DNA from: JANMDS01 sp031430575
Lineage (GTDB): Bacteria; Pseudomonadota; Gammaproteobacteria; Burkholderiales; Casimicrobiaceae
Direction of reading: 5' to 3'
NCBI GenBank assembly: GCA_031430575.1
Contig: JANPBT010000069.1
Coordinates: 16,093-80,092, forward strand
DNA: 64,000 nt
Numbering within the stretch: the first letter of the stretch is position 1; each line of letters starts with the position of its first letter. The notes beneath the pieces were generated by a model that worked only from the letters and a program-made list of their open reading frames with translations, ran no database searches and was not told the DNA's origin. The translations under genes and the position numbers were made by a program. Shown here one piece after another: positions 32,834-42,191 of the stretch.

Positions 32834-33607
32834 TTATTGCGCCGTCCAGCCGCCGTCGACAGCCCAGGCCACGCCGCGCACGTTATCGCTGGCTTTGGCG
32901 CAGAGAAATACCGCGAGCTCGCCCAATTGCTCAGGCGTTGTGAATTGCAAGGAGGGCTGCTTCTCTGCCAGCAAGCGCTTGCCCGCTTCTTCGATGCTCA
33001 CGCGCTCGCGCTCGGCACGGGCATCGATTTGCTTTTGCACCAACGGTGTGAGCACCCAGCCCGGGCAAATGGCGTTAACGGTGATTCCGGTGGTCGCCAC
33101 TTCCAGCGCCGTGGCTTTGGTCAGACCAATGAGGCCATGCTTAGCCGCGACGTAAGCAGACTTGCCTGCGGATGCGACGAGGCCGTGGGCAGAAGCGATA
33201 TTGATCACCCGCCCCCAATTTTTAGCGCGCATTGAGGGCATCGCCAATCGCGTGGTGTGAAATGCTGAGCTAAGATTGATCGCGATCACTGCATCCCAGC
33301 GATCAATGGGGAAATCTTCGACGTTTGCGACGTGTTGGATGCCCGCGTTGTTGACCACAATATCAACGCCACCGAAATCGCGCACGGCGTAATCCATCAT
33401 CGCCGCAATTTCAGTGGGTTTACCCATATCCGCGCCGTGATACCCGACCCGCACGTTGTGGTGGCTTAATGCGGCCTTTGCGCCGTCGACATCGCCAAAG
33501 CCATTGACAATCACGTTGGCACCTTGCGCAGCGAGCGCTTGCGCGATACCCAAACCGATGCCGCTGGTTGAGCCGGTGATAAGTGCAGTTTTGTTTGTAA
33601 GTGACAT
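32834..33607 (-). CDS. bdhA: 3-hydroxybutyrate dehydrogenase
   Basis: A 257-residue SDR. The features TGSTSGIGLGIA, NNAGIQHVANVEDFP, INLSSAFHTTRLAMPSM and CPGWVLTPLVQKQI match D-3-hydroxybutyrate dehydrogenase closely, including the QKQIDARA helix that closes the active site. It oxidises 3-hydroxybutyrate to acetoacetate with NAD, the step after PHB depolymerisation, and fits the phaR/phaP genes in this window. The start is the ATG before SLTNK, not the TTG 12 bases upstream. Confidence 0.93.
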   Translation of the reverse strand: MSLTNKTALITGSTSGIGLGIAQALAAQGANVIVNGFGDVDGAKAALSHHNVRVGYHGADMGKPTEIAAMMDYAVRDFGGVDIVVNNAGIQHVANVEDFPIDRWDAVIAINLSSAFHTTRLAMPSMRAKNWGRVINIASAHGLVASAGKSAYVAAKHGLIGLTKATALEVATTGITVNAICPGWVLTPLVQKQIDARAERERVSIEEAGKRLLAEKQPSLQFTTPEQLGELAVFLCAKASDNVRGVAWAVDGGWTAQ

Positions 33608-33639
33608 ACGATTTTCCAAAAAAAATAACGTAAACGTGA

Positions 33640-33873
33640 CTACTCGATTTTGGTAAAGCGCGGCTGCTCAACACCCTCAATCACAACCCGCTCATTAAAC
33701 ATCGCCGCCGGGCGCACCCATAGACCATGCTCACCATAAAGCGCGCGATAAAGCGTGAGTGGCTCTAGCGTTTCACTATGGCGCACGGTATCGATCACTT
33801 CGTACAGCATGCCTTTGTAGTGCCGGTATTTTCCAGGCGGCGTTACGATCAATGGTGGTAAATCGGTATCCAT
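33640..33873 (-). CDS. DUF1653 protein
   Basis: A 77-residue protein matching DUF1653: GKYRHYKGMLYEVIDTVRHSE, then LTLYRALYGEHGLWVRP and a C-terminal FTKI. This small family is widespread and of unknown function. Its ATG overlaps the ribE stop by one base (TAATG), so it is translated with the riboflavin operon. Confidence 0.9.
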   Translation of the reverse strand: MDTDLPPLIVTPPGKYRHYKGMLYEVIDTVRHSETLEPLTLYRALYGEHGLWVRPAAMFNERVVIEGVEQPRFTKIE

Positions 33874-34472
33874 TATTCGCAGGCGTTGGGTTGCGCGAGC
33901 ATCCGCTCTGCATACCGCGCCATTAAATCCACTTCAATATTCACACCATCGCCTTGGCGCATCGTTTTAAATGTGGTGTTTTCAAAGGTGTGCGGGATGA
34001 TGTTGCATTGAAATTTTGTGCCTTCCACTGCATTCACCGTAAGGCTCACACCATTGACGCAGACCGAGCCTTTGCGCGCGATGTAGCGCGCCTGCGCCGC
34101 CGGCACGTCCACTTCCAAAAACCAACTCTCGGCGATGCTGCGCCATTGGGTTACGCGGCCTACGCAGTCGATGTGCCCCGTCACCAAATGCCCGCCCAAG
34201 CGATCGGCCAAGCGCAGCGATTTTTCTAAATTCACCGCGCCTTTTTGATTGAGCCCAGCGGTGAGCTCGAGAGTATGCGCCGAGACGTCGTAGCTCAGTG
34301 TGTTGCCTTCGATTGCAACGACCGTTAAGCAGCAGCCGTTGTGCATGATGGAATCCCCTAAGCCAACGTCGGCGATATCCCAAGCGTCGCAATCGACGAC
34401 GAGGCGCTTGCCTGCTTGCAGCGGAAGCGTTTCGATGATGTGGCCTAAGCCGGTGACGATACCTGTGAACAT
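33873..34472 (-). CDS. ribE: Riboflavin synthase alpha subunit
   Basis: A 199-residue enzyme with two lumazine-binding barrels, starting MFTGIVTGLGHI, the family hallmark, with NGCCLTV and NGVSLTVN as the equivalent active-site strands of the two halves. It dismutates two 6,7-dimethyl-8-ribityllumazine molecules to give riboflavin. It lies 57 bases after ribD. Length and motifs are normal; the ATG before FTGIV was preferred over the longer frame. Confidence 0.95.
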   Translation of the reverse strand: MFTGIVTGLGHIIETLPLQAGKRLVVDCDAWDIADVGLGDSIMHNGCCLTVVAIEGNTLSYDVSAHTLELTAGLNQKGAVNLEKSLRLADRLGGHLVTGHIDCVGRVTQWRSIAESWFLEVDVPAAQARYIARKGSVCVNGVSLTVNAVEGTKFQCNIIPHTFENTTFKTMRQGDGVNIEVDLMARYAERMLAQPNACE

Positions 34473-34529
34473 AAATTTAGTGAAAATTGGAGGATTTTGC
34501 GCAGCTTGCCCATTCCATCGCAAAGAGGG

Positions 34530-35693
34530 CTAAGGTGAGGGCGGCTGCGTTACCCTATTTTGCAACACCGAGCTGCTGGTCTCGCTTCTGCGCAATCGCA
34601 ACCGTACGTCCACACCAACCATCGAAACATCAAAAAACGCCCACTTCTGCGCCGCAGGTATTTTCAATGTCTCTGGTAACGTAAACATCTCTTTCGCGTG
34701 CGGCCCAAATAAAGTGGGTGCGAGATACACGAGCAATTCATCCACCAGATCCGCTTCCATAAATACACCGCTCAGCCGCGCGCCGGCTTCGATGTGCAGC
34801 TCATTGATCTTGCGCTCACCGAGCGCACGCAATAGCGCGTGTAAATCGATTCGGCCATTCACGTCGGGCAGGGAAAGCAGCTCTACCTGCGGCGCAGTTT
34901 TTTGCAAAGCTGAATTGGTGCGTGCGCCGTTGACGACGAGCACAGGCGCGCTTTCGCTCGCGGTTTTGATGATATTTAAATCGGGGTGTAAATGCCCGCG
35001 CGGGTCGAGCACGATGCGTAGCGGCTGCTTTGCGGTGGCCACGTGGCGCACGGTCAGCGTCGGGTTGTCACTCATCACCGTGCCAGTGCCTGCGAGCACC
35101 GCGCAGGCGCGGGCGCGAAATGCGTGGCCATCCGCCCGCGCTGCTTCGCCGGTAATCCACTGGCTCACGCCGTTTGAAAGCGCGGTGCGGCCATCTAAGC
35201 TGGCGGCCATTTTTGCGCGTACCCACGGCGTGCCGCGCGCCATGCGCATGAGAAATCCAGCGTGGTGCGCGCGGGCTTCATACGCGAGAAGGCCCGTTTC
35301 GACGGCAATACCTGCGGCGCAGATTTCGGCAATGCCTTGCCCCAAAATGCGCGGGTTAGCATCTTCAAGGGCTACGACGACGCGCGCTACGCCCGATGCA
35401 ATAAGCGCTGCGCAACATGACGACGCCCGCCCGCTTTCGCCTACGTGATTGCAGGGCTCCAACGTCACGTAAGCCGTTGCCCCGCGCGCCGAAACACCTG
35501 CTGCGCCTGCAGCCCGCAGCGCCGCTTGCTCAGCATGATCGCCGCCGTAGGCTTGCGTGGCGCCGCGCGCGATGACTGCGCCTGCTTTTGCGATGACGCA
35601 GCCAACGCTGGGGTTGGGCCGGGCGAGGGCGATATTGGCCTGCCCGAGCGCGAGGGCTTCGCGCATGCAGGCAAAATCAAATTCACTCCACAT
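34530..35693 (-). CDS. ribD: Bifunctional riboflavin biosynthesis deaminase/reductase RibD
   Basis: A 387-residue enzyme: an N-terminal cytidine-deaminase-like domain (zinc motif HAEQ with TLEPC and a later CC) and a C-terminal reductase (RAKMAASLDGRTA, WITGEAAR). It carries out two steps from the GTP cyclohydrolase II product to the ribitylamino-uracil. The loop between the zinc cysteines (CNHVGESGRASSC) is three residues longer than the usual CSHHGRTPPC. Three element copies are in frame: 35309-35322 read CAAGI, 34884-34897 read TAPQV and 34647-34660 read IPAAQK. The start overlaps the nrdR end by 11 bases. Confidence 0.94.
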   Translation of the reverse strand: MWSEFDFACMREALALGQANIALARPNPSVGCVIAKAGAVIARGATQAYGGDHAEQAALRAAGAAGVSARGATAYVTLEPCNHVGESGRASSCCAALIASGVARVVVALEDANPRILGQGIAEICAAGIAVETGLLAYEARAHHAGFLMRMARGTPWVRAKMAASLDGRTALSNGVSQWITGEAARADGHAFRARACAVLAGTGTVMSDNPTLTVRHVATAKQPLRIVLDPRGHLHPDLNIIKTASESAPVLVVNGARTNSALQKTAPQVELLSLPDVNGRIDLHALLRALGERKINELHIEAGARLSGVFMEADLVDELLVYLAPTLFGPHAKEMFTLPETLKIPAAQKWAFFDVSMVGVDVRLRLRRSETSSSVLQNRVTQPPSP

Positions 35694-36222
35694 TTTTAGG
35701 CGCAACTGGGGCTTTTTTAGGGCGTTTCTGCGCCGCAGGTATTTTCTCGGATTCTGCGCCGCGCTTTAAGACTTGCGGCGCAAATTCACGGATCACGCTG
35801 CGGAAATCATCCACATCTTTGAAGGAGCGATAGACCGAAGCGAAACGGATATACGCCACTTTATCGAGCGCATAAAGCTCGGCCATCACCAGCTCACCAA
35901 GTTCGCGGGAAGCGATTTCGCGCTCACCGCGCGCGGCAACGGTTGAGGTGATTCTGCCGATGGAGGCGTCGACATATTCGGTGGGCACGAAGCGTTTGTG
36001 TAGTGCTTTTGCGAAGCCAGAGCGTATCTTTTCAATATCAAAATTGATTCGCGTGCCATTAGATTTCACCACTTGCGGCATGCGCAATTCAACCGACTCG
36101 GCAGTGGTAAAGCGCTTATCGCAGCTCGTGCATTTGCGACGACGGCGAATGCTATCGCTGGTGTCGGACACTCGGGTGTCGAGCACTTGAGACTCTAGGC
36201 TTCCGCAGAAAGGACATCGCAT
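35683..36222 (-). CDS. nrdR: Ribonucleotide reductase regulator NrdR with extended C-terminus
   Basis: A 179-residue repressor with the N-terminal zinc ribbon (MRCPFCG ... CTSCDKRF) and an ATP-cone domain (PQVVKSNGTRINFDIEKI). It senses dATP/ATP and represses nrd operons. The family is usually about 150-160 residues; here the extra C-terminal 25-30 residues include segments read from the window-wide element: APQV (degenerate, near 35771-35784) and IPAAQK (35728-35741). A partial CTGCGCCGC at 35754 adds a third. The extension is basic and Pro-rich. It is first in the nrdR-ribD-ribE unit; glyA, normally adjacent, is 3.1 kb away. Confidence 0.95.
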   Translation of the reverse strand: MRCPFCGSLESQVLDTRVSDTSDSIRRRRKCTSCDKRFTTAESVELRMPQVVKSNGTRINFDIEKIRSGFAKALHKRFVPTEYVDASIGRITSTVAARGEREIASRELGELVMAELYALDKVAYIRFASVYRSFKDVDDFRSVIREFAPQVLKRGAESEKIPAAQKRPKKAPVAPKNVE

Positions 36223-36591
36223 TGGAGGTAGGATGGGAAATTCTATTAATTGGAAGTTTACGGTTTGTATGGGGTTGGCGAGTCCGCGGTGTTCATCGCG
36301 TTCGTTTCACGCTAAATCAGTAGTTTAGAAAAGCGCAAGAATCGCGTGTTGCGATCTCGGAGCCGTTGAGCGGTATGAACACGGGTCAAGCTGGGTCATT
36401 TTTGGAAGTGTTCCAAGTCTAACCTTTGCCGCAGCACGAAACACCAATTTGGAGTGAACGATGGTGCGCGGAAGCGCGCTGCACAGCCTGCGCTCGCTCG
36501 CTTGACAGCTCATGATCTTCGTGCGGTAAACTTTTATAACACTTAGCAATGTGTGCAGCAGCGGCAATATTTTTGAATTCAAAACCACTAA
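36223..36591. other. Intergenic region at the edge of the accessory insert
   Basis: About 370 bases without a convincing gene. A possible promoter has TTGACA at 36502-36507 and TAAACT at 36527-36532, but the 19-base spacing is poor. Confidence 0.4.
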
Positions 36592-37010
<419 letters not shown>

Positions 37011-37011
<1 letters not shown>

Positions 37012-37991
37012 TGAGTAAAAAGAGCTTCCGACTGTTGGCGTTTTTCTGCTTGCTTGGGTTTTTTGCGGCGGTAGTAATTTGGTTAGGTTTTCGTTGGGAA
37101 AGTAGACTTTTAGTAGTTCCAACCACGGAACCTAAAATCAGTTCGAATCCGATAAGGCAGCCCACTTTGAAAGCAGTAGGGGAGCCAGCGAATGCAGCCA
37201 ACGAGGACGCGGATCTTTCCAAGAAGAGAAACTCGCAAACTACGGCCACATCTTTAAGTAACGCGATGACTCCGGCCAATTTGTACTTAGCCTCTCTGTC
37301 TAAAACTGATTCACTCTGGGCAACATTGGACAAGTATCTTGAGTCAAATGATTCTCGAGTTGTTAATGCTGCGGCGCGCGCGTTCACGCACTGTTTTATG
37401 TTTCAAACGCACGATACATTCAGTGAGTGGTTGCGAGATTCGGTGCCACCGGTTGCAGCTCTGGGTTATTCTGGCAACGACGTTGAAAGTCGGCAAAGGG
37501 TTCGCGACGCCGCGCTAAAACGAGAGTTTGGGCGTTGTAGACCGATGGCCGAAAGCGAGACGCGCGCGTTTTCTAAATTACGGGATGCTTACGCTCAAGG
37601 TGTGGCGAAGCAGCTAGGTAACCTTAAAGCAGCGTTGCGTAATGGAGAGGACATCAATGAAGCATTGAGAAAAAACAATCTAGTACCGGTAAATGATCCG
37701 GCGCTAATTTCACCGGTTGTTGATGCGATATTTGGAAAAATGTCGTTCGAGGAAGCGCGAAATCTAGCTGATAGGTCTTTACTCGAGCATTGGGCAAAGC
37801 ACGCTGTTATTTGCAGTTTAGGCGAGGACTGCGGCATCGGTAGCTTACCAAGCGGGAGACTATGCCTAGAGATGGCGATTTGTGACGAAGTCGATCCGGT
37901 TTCTGCGCTTTTGGCCGAGGTATTGAGACGAGGATATGATCCAACCCGGCTAGAACGCGAAATTCAGAAATTGAGGCAAAGGCTAACGTAG
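37011..37991 (+). CDS. Membrane-anchored protein of unknown function
   Basis: A 326-residue protein: an N-terminal transmembrane segment (LLAFFCLLGFFAAVVIWLGF), then a polar linker and a helical domain, probably periplasmic, with several Cys and an ARAFTHCFMFQTHDTF stretch. No family is recognised. It is translationally coupled to the preceding secreted protein (TGATG overlap), so it would be affected by any frame change in the TC run. Base composition is AT-richer than the flanking housekeeping genes. Confidence 0.6.
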
Positions 37992-38172
37992 TCAGCGCGA
38001 GCTAGTCTGACACTTTCGGCAACGGCGGTCTCAATTTTGGAAGAAGGGGTCCGACCCCTGTGGAACACGAAGCGATGGGGCGAAGTTGCGCGGCGGATCA
38101 ATTTGCGACTAGAGTAGAAGCTGACGTGCGCGCGGTGTGGGCGCACGAAGTCATCCAAAGCAGGAGAGCAAA

Positions 38173-38241
38173 ACCTGCAGCGCAAAAACGGCATTTTTCA
38201 GGGAATATTTTTCCCAAAGTGCCGTTTCTGCGTCGCAGGTA
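38173..38241. repeat. Degenerate element pair
   Basis: ACCTGCAGCGCAA near 38173 and CTGCGTCGCAGGTA at 38228-38241, each with a mismatch, flanked by AAAACGGCATT and its inverse, which extends the potential stem. Confidence 0.65.
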
Positions 38242-38256
38242 TTTTCGTTAAAAATC

Positions 38257-38367
38257 GTAGGGTGCTGTTCATAACGCACCCGCTTCAGGTTTGTGCGGCG
38301 GATACGTAAAGCGTAATGATCGCGTGCCGCGATGTTGGGGTTGAGGTGCGTTATGAACGCACCTTAC
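38257..38367 (+). repeat. Family-2 repeat, copy C
   Basis: A 111-base unit with GTAGGGTG at one end and GCACCTTAC at the other, and GTTCATAACGCACC inverted as GGTGCGTTATGAAC. Same design as copies A and B, with a different arm sequence. The stop codon of the nuclease-like gene (38364-38366) lies inside its end. Confidence 0.75.
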
Positions 38368-39230
38368 GCGCGTTGCGCATTCAGGCTATGCAAAATTTCC
38401 TCCAGCGTCGTGACAGGCTTTGGGCAATCTTTCCAGCTGCTTTTCCAGCAGACTATGTGGTCATAGTCATCTGGCTTCTTATCAAACTGTTTATCAAGCT
38501 TCCATTTGAATTCCACTCGAAGATGCTTGTTGCGACCGTGATCGAAACAAACTGCATCAATCCCTTCGTATGGATTGAGCTGAACGATTTCCCAATTTAC
38601 TTCGTTGGTCACACAAAGAATAGCGAAAAGTGCAATCGTCTCGATTTCATTCGTCGGCTCATATGGCAAACCGTAAACGCCTGAGCGCTGCCACCTGTCC
38701 CGCATCTTCCCTTTAACTTTAAGAGCTACAGATCTCTCTGGAGGCGGAGGAATTTGTTTTCCTTCTCCGCTAAATGATGTACTGCGGATCGGTGGTTGCG
38801 TCGGCGGATGCAAGATTGTTTGTTTCTTGACCTGTGGTACTGCGGACTCCGGAATATATCCAGCCTTTGCGGCCTCGACATAAAAATTGTGCATCGAACC
38901 GAAGCCACCATCATGGCCGGACTTGGAGATACTCTTCTTGAATAATTGAGCTTCTTCTGCTTCTTTCGACTTCGGAAGCCGCTGAAGGGCTGTAAAAAAG
39001 TTTTTTAGACGAACAAATAAATCCTCTTTCGTTACTTTACTGGTTGCGCCCGAACGCACCCCAGCAAGCTCGCACCAACGGCTCCAAGTCATTCCACTTC
39101 CGTAAAGTTGAGACTTGGTGACGTGAGGGCTTAACGACGACTTGGAAAGGAAATTAGCATCAGTAAGACAGCCCGCAGTTGCACATTTTTTTATTTCTGC
39201 AATGATTGCATTTTTTCTAGCGTCATCCAT
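38364..39230 (-). CDS. Nuclease-like protein with HNH-repeat-type N-terminus
   Basis: A 288-residue protein. The N-terminal half has helical units resembling homing-endonuclease-associated repeats (SGMTWSRWCELAGVRSG; GSMHNFYVEAAKAG). The C-terminal domain (NEIETIALFAI, then EGIDAVCFD, LRVEFKWK and DHIVCWKSSW) has the D...ExK arrangement of a PD-(D/E)xK-type fold seen in a widespread family that reads NE...LF...RIEFE...IVCW. It may bind or cut DNA. The AT-rich content and position in the insert between nrdR and glyA suggest horizontal gain. The ATG after NKK was chosen; an upstream TTG is less likely. Confidence 0.6.
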   Translation of the reverse strand: MDDARKNAIIAEIKKCATAGCLTDANFLSKSSLSPHVTKSQLYGSGMTWSRWCELAGVRSGATSKVTKEDLFVRLKNFFTALQRLPKSKEAEEAQLFKKSISKSGHDGGFGSMHNFYVEAAKAGYIPESAVPQVKKQTILHPPTQPPIRSTSFSGEGKQIPPPPERSVALKVKGKMRDRWQRSGVYGLPYEPTNEIETIALFAILCVTNEVNWEIVQLNPYEGIDAVCFDHGRNKHLRVEFKWKLDKQFDKKPDDYDHIVCWKSSWKDCPKPVTTLEEILHSLNAQRA

Positions 39231-39352
39231 TTTTTTGTTCTCGTCAGCAGATCTAAAGCACTTTTCGGAGTCAGGCAAACTTTTTTTCCGTTCCTTGCGT
39301 TCGAAGACGCAGCGTGCTGAGCGTAGCAAATTGCGCTGCTTCTACTTTTTAA

Positions 39353-40597
39353 TCACCGATAAACCGGAAACCTCTTACAAAGCACGCTCACCTGCTCCCG
39401 CACCCGCGCCAAATTCGCCGCATCTTCCGGCGCATCCAACACCTGCGAAATCAGCTTCCCAACCAGCGTAGCCTCCGCCACGCCAAACCCCCGCGTAGTC
39501 ATCGCGGGCGAACCTAAGCGAATCCCCGAAGTCACCATCGGCTTCTCCGGATCATTCGGAATCGCGTTTTTGTTGCAGGTCATGTGCGCGTTGCCGAGCG
39601 CGGCTTCGGCGGCTTTACCAGTCGTTTTCTTGGCGCGCAGATCGACCAACATTAAGTGCGATTCCGTGCCGCCGGAGATGATGCGCAGGCCTTCGGCTTT
39701 CAGTGAATCGGCGAGCGCTTTGGCGTTGGCGATTACGTTTTGTTGATAGATTTTGAACTCAGGCTTCAACGCTTCGCCAAAGGCGACCGCTTTGGCAGCG
39801 ATGACGTGCATCAGCGGGCCGCCTTGCAGGCCGGGGAACACCGCGGAGTTAAATTTTTTCGCTAATTCTTCGTCGTTGGTGAGGATGATGCCACCGCGCG
39901 GGCCGCGCAATGTCTTGTGGGTGGTGGAAGTGATTACATGGGCGTGGCCGACGGGCGAGGGGTAGACACCTGCTGCAACCAAGCCTGCGTAGTGGGCGAT
40001 GTCCGTCATCAAATACGCGCCGACTTCATCGGCGATTTCGCGCATTTTTTTCCAATCCCATTTCATCGAGTAGGCGCTGCCGCCGCCGATGATGAGCTTG
40101 GGCTTGTGGGCATGGGCTTGCGCGCGCATGTTGTCGTAGTCGATCAGCTCGTCTTTGGTCAAACCATAGGCGACGGGCTTAAACCATTTGCCGCTCAGGT
40201 TGAGGGCCATGCCGTGGGTTAAGTGGCCGCCTTCGGCTAGGCTCAGGCCCATGATGGTATCGCCGGGGTTGAGTAGCGCTAAAAACACGGCTTGATTGGC
40301 CTGCGCGCCAGAGTGCGGCTGCACGTTGGCGAAATTTACGCCAAACACTTTTTTGATGCGCTCAATGGCAAGCGTTTCTGCCACGTCTACAAACTCGCAG
40401 CCGCCGTAGTAGCGGCGGCCGGGGTAGCCTTCAGCGTATTTGTTGGTGAGCTGCGAGCCTTGGGCCCACATCACTTGCGGGCTGGCGTAGTTTTCTGAGG
40501 CGATGAGCTCAATGTGCGCTTCTTGGCGCAGCATTTCTGAGGAGATGCTATCCCACAGTTCGGGGTCGTGTTGGTGGAGGGGGGTGCTGGTAAACAT
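39353..40597 (-). CDS. glyA: Serine hydroxymethyltransferase
   Basis: A 414-residue PLP enzyme of normal length. Key stretches are the ELIASENYASPQV start, NVQPHSGAQAN, TDIAHYAGLVAAG and the PLP lysine in TSTTHKTLRGPRGG. It interconverts serine and glycine, charging tetrahydrofolate. The ATG before FTSTPL was chosen. In relatives nrdR normally follows directly; here a ~3.1-kb segment lies between. No element copy is inside the gene. Confidence 0.97.
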   Translation of the reverse strand: MFTSTPLHQHDPELWDSISSEMLRQEAHIELIASENYASPQVMWAQGSQLTNKYAEGYPGRRYYGGCEFVDVAETLAIERIKKVFGVNFANVQPHSGAQANQAVFLALLNPGDTIMGLSLAEGGHLTHGMALNLSGKWFKPVAYGLTKDELIDYDNMRAQAHAHKPKLIIGGGSAYSMKWDWKKMREIADEVGAYLMTDIAHYAGLVAAGVYPSPVGHAHVITSTTHKTLRGPRGGIILTNDEELAKKFNSAVFPGLQGGPLMHVIAAKAVAFGEALKPEFKIYQQNVIANAKALADSLKAEGLRIISGGTESHLMLVDLRAKKTTGKAAEAALGNAHMTCNKNAIPNDPEKPMVTSGIRLGSPAMTTRGFGVAEATLVGKLISQVLDAPEDAANLARVREQVSVLCKRFPVYR

Positions 40598-40811
40598 GGA
40601 TTGGATTTGCCTTTTTGTGCGTCGCAAACGATGAGCAATCTAAAACGATCAGTCGATCATTTAAGGACGGCCCAGGCGGACGGCATTTCAGAGTCACGCT
40701 CCCTGATGGTTTCCCATCCCTTTGCTTTATTTGAAGACAAAGTTTTCGCCAGTTGCGTGCAGATGTGATTGTACGAAATCTTGCGCGTTGCCCCAAATGA
40801 TTAGCGGCCGA

Positions 40812-40860
40812 TACCTGCGGCGCAGTTTTGATGCTTTTGCCCAAAACTGCGCCGCAGGGT
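40812..40860. repeat. Inverted pair of the 14-bp element
   Basis: Exact TACCTGCGGCGCAG at 40812-40825 and CTGCGCCGCAGGGT at 40847-40860, at the 3' end of the membrane-protein gene and upstream of glyA. Confidence 0.88.
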
Positions 40861-40869
40861 TTTGCTACA

Positions 40870-41928
40870 TTAGGTTGCCGTGCGGAAAGGCGGCACCCAG
40901 CTTGCAAGCGGGGCATTGCGAAAGCCTGAAAACAGCTTCGCGCGTAGTGAGTGCCAATACACGCCGAGCAAAATCACGAACAATCCAAACAACCCGGCTA
41001 CGATGAGCGCGCCTTGCCCGCTCTCGCCGCTGGCGACGTTTACCAAGTGAATCACTGCGCCGATCACATAGGTGAACGCTGAGACCAACAACGCGCGCCG
41101 ATCAATGAAAAGCGCCACCGCACACATCACGCCGAAAAAGGCGATGAGCGCCAAGCTCGAGCCGAGCTCCGAGCCGCTCGCTTTGGCTGAGAGCCCGAGC
41201 AAGGAGACGAAGCCGTGGGTAATCAGCGGCGCGGCCAAAATGTGTAGCCAAAAGCCACAATCGCTCAAGCGCCCCGCGCGCGCACGATCTTGCCGATCAA
41301 ACCACATCGCGAAACCAAACGCGGCAAGGCCACAAAGCACCACCGCTGCGCCCAAGCCTTGTGAATTTTCTTTCATTGACCACAAGATCATGGCTGCGAT
41401 GGCTGCGCCAATCAGCGCAAGCGCACAGGGCAGGCGATGCCGCCAATAAAACGCGCCGGCCACTGCCGCTGCGCCGCCGCCCGCGAGAGTGGCGGGGAAG
41501 GCGTTTTTGAAATCATTGCCTTCAAACCCCAGCAGCGCAGGCAGAAAAAAACCGCCGGCAACCGTCATGCCGAGCACGAGCATGATGCCTGGAAGCGCAA
41601 GCCTTTTTTTGCCGACCAGCCACTCGGCCAAGCCTGCGCCAGCCAAGATCGTAAGCCCGCTGCCGATGGCTACGTTTGCCTTGCCTGCGGCAATGCCAAG
41701 TGCACCCAAAGCGAGCGCCACGCCAATGGCGATAAAAATATCGCCAAAGCTGCGCACGAAACGGAGCTGCTCATCGCCTTCGTTGCCCACGAGTGCGTCG
41801 TCCGAGGCGGTGTGCGCTGCGTGCATGCGGCTGCTCTGAAGTAGTGCATCGAGCTGGACGTGCGTGATGATGCCGTTTGCGGCAGCGCTGCGCAGTGCGT
41901 CTAGGCTTACGCTTTCTGTTGTGTTCAA
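40870..41928 (-). CDS. Multi-pass membrane protein (DUF2157/DUF4401-like)
   Basis: A 352-residue protein: an N-terminal soluble stretch of ~60 residues, then about ten hydrophobic segments beginning with FGDIFIAIGVALALGALGI. The overall plan resembles DUF2157/DUF4401 integral membrane proteins of unknown function. Convergent with nothing; alone on its transcript. Assignment to a particular family is tentative. Confidence 0.65.
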   Translation of the reverse strand: MNTTESVSLDALRSAAANGIITHVQLDALLQSSRMHAAHTASDDALVGNEGDEQLRFVRSFGDIFIAIGVALALGALGIAAGKANVAIGSGLTILAGAGLAEWLVGKKRLALPGIMLVLGMTVAGGFFLPALLGFEGNDFKNAFPATLAGGGAAAVAGAFYWRHRLPCALALIGAAIAAMILWSMKENSQGLGAAVVLCGLAAFGFAMWFDRQDRARAGRLSDCGFWLHILAAPLITHGFVSLLGLSAKASGSELGSSLALIAFFGVMCAVALFIDRRALLVSAFTYVIGAVIHLVNVASGESGQGALIVAGLFGLFVILLGVYWHSLRAKLFSGFRNAPLASWVPPFRTAT

Positions 41929-42042
41929 GAGTTGGCCAATGAAAAGGGGTGGAAATGCGCGTTAGTATAGGCCGCGCAGCCTCGCTTCGGCACTGAGCGA
42001 GGTATCAAACATTTTGGAGATTTGCGATGAAAAATGCTATTT

Positions 42043-42056
42043 CTGCGCCGCAGGTA
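42043..42056 (+). repeat. 14-bp element, single copy
   Basis: Exact copy upstream of the TRAP permease genes. Confidence 0.9.
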
Positions 42057-42191
42057 TGACCCCAAAAACAAGGGAATCCCCGCACCAACGCCCCCAAAGT
42101 GGCGGGCGACGAGCGCTTACAATGGGGAGTGAGGGCGTGGCTATAAGCTGCGCGTTGCTTATCTCCACACAAAACAAAAAGGGGACACACT

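Noticed and set aside
36325..36588. Minus-strand open frame of 87 codons before the TC-run gene
   Set aside because: No ribosome site, no recognisable pattern, and it overlaps the likely promoter region.
37138..37160. TTCGAATCC resembling a tRNA T-loop
   Set aside because: No matching acceptor or anticodon arm nearby; it lies within a coding frame.
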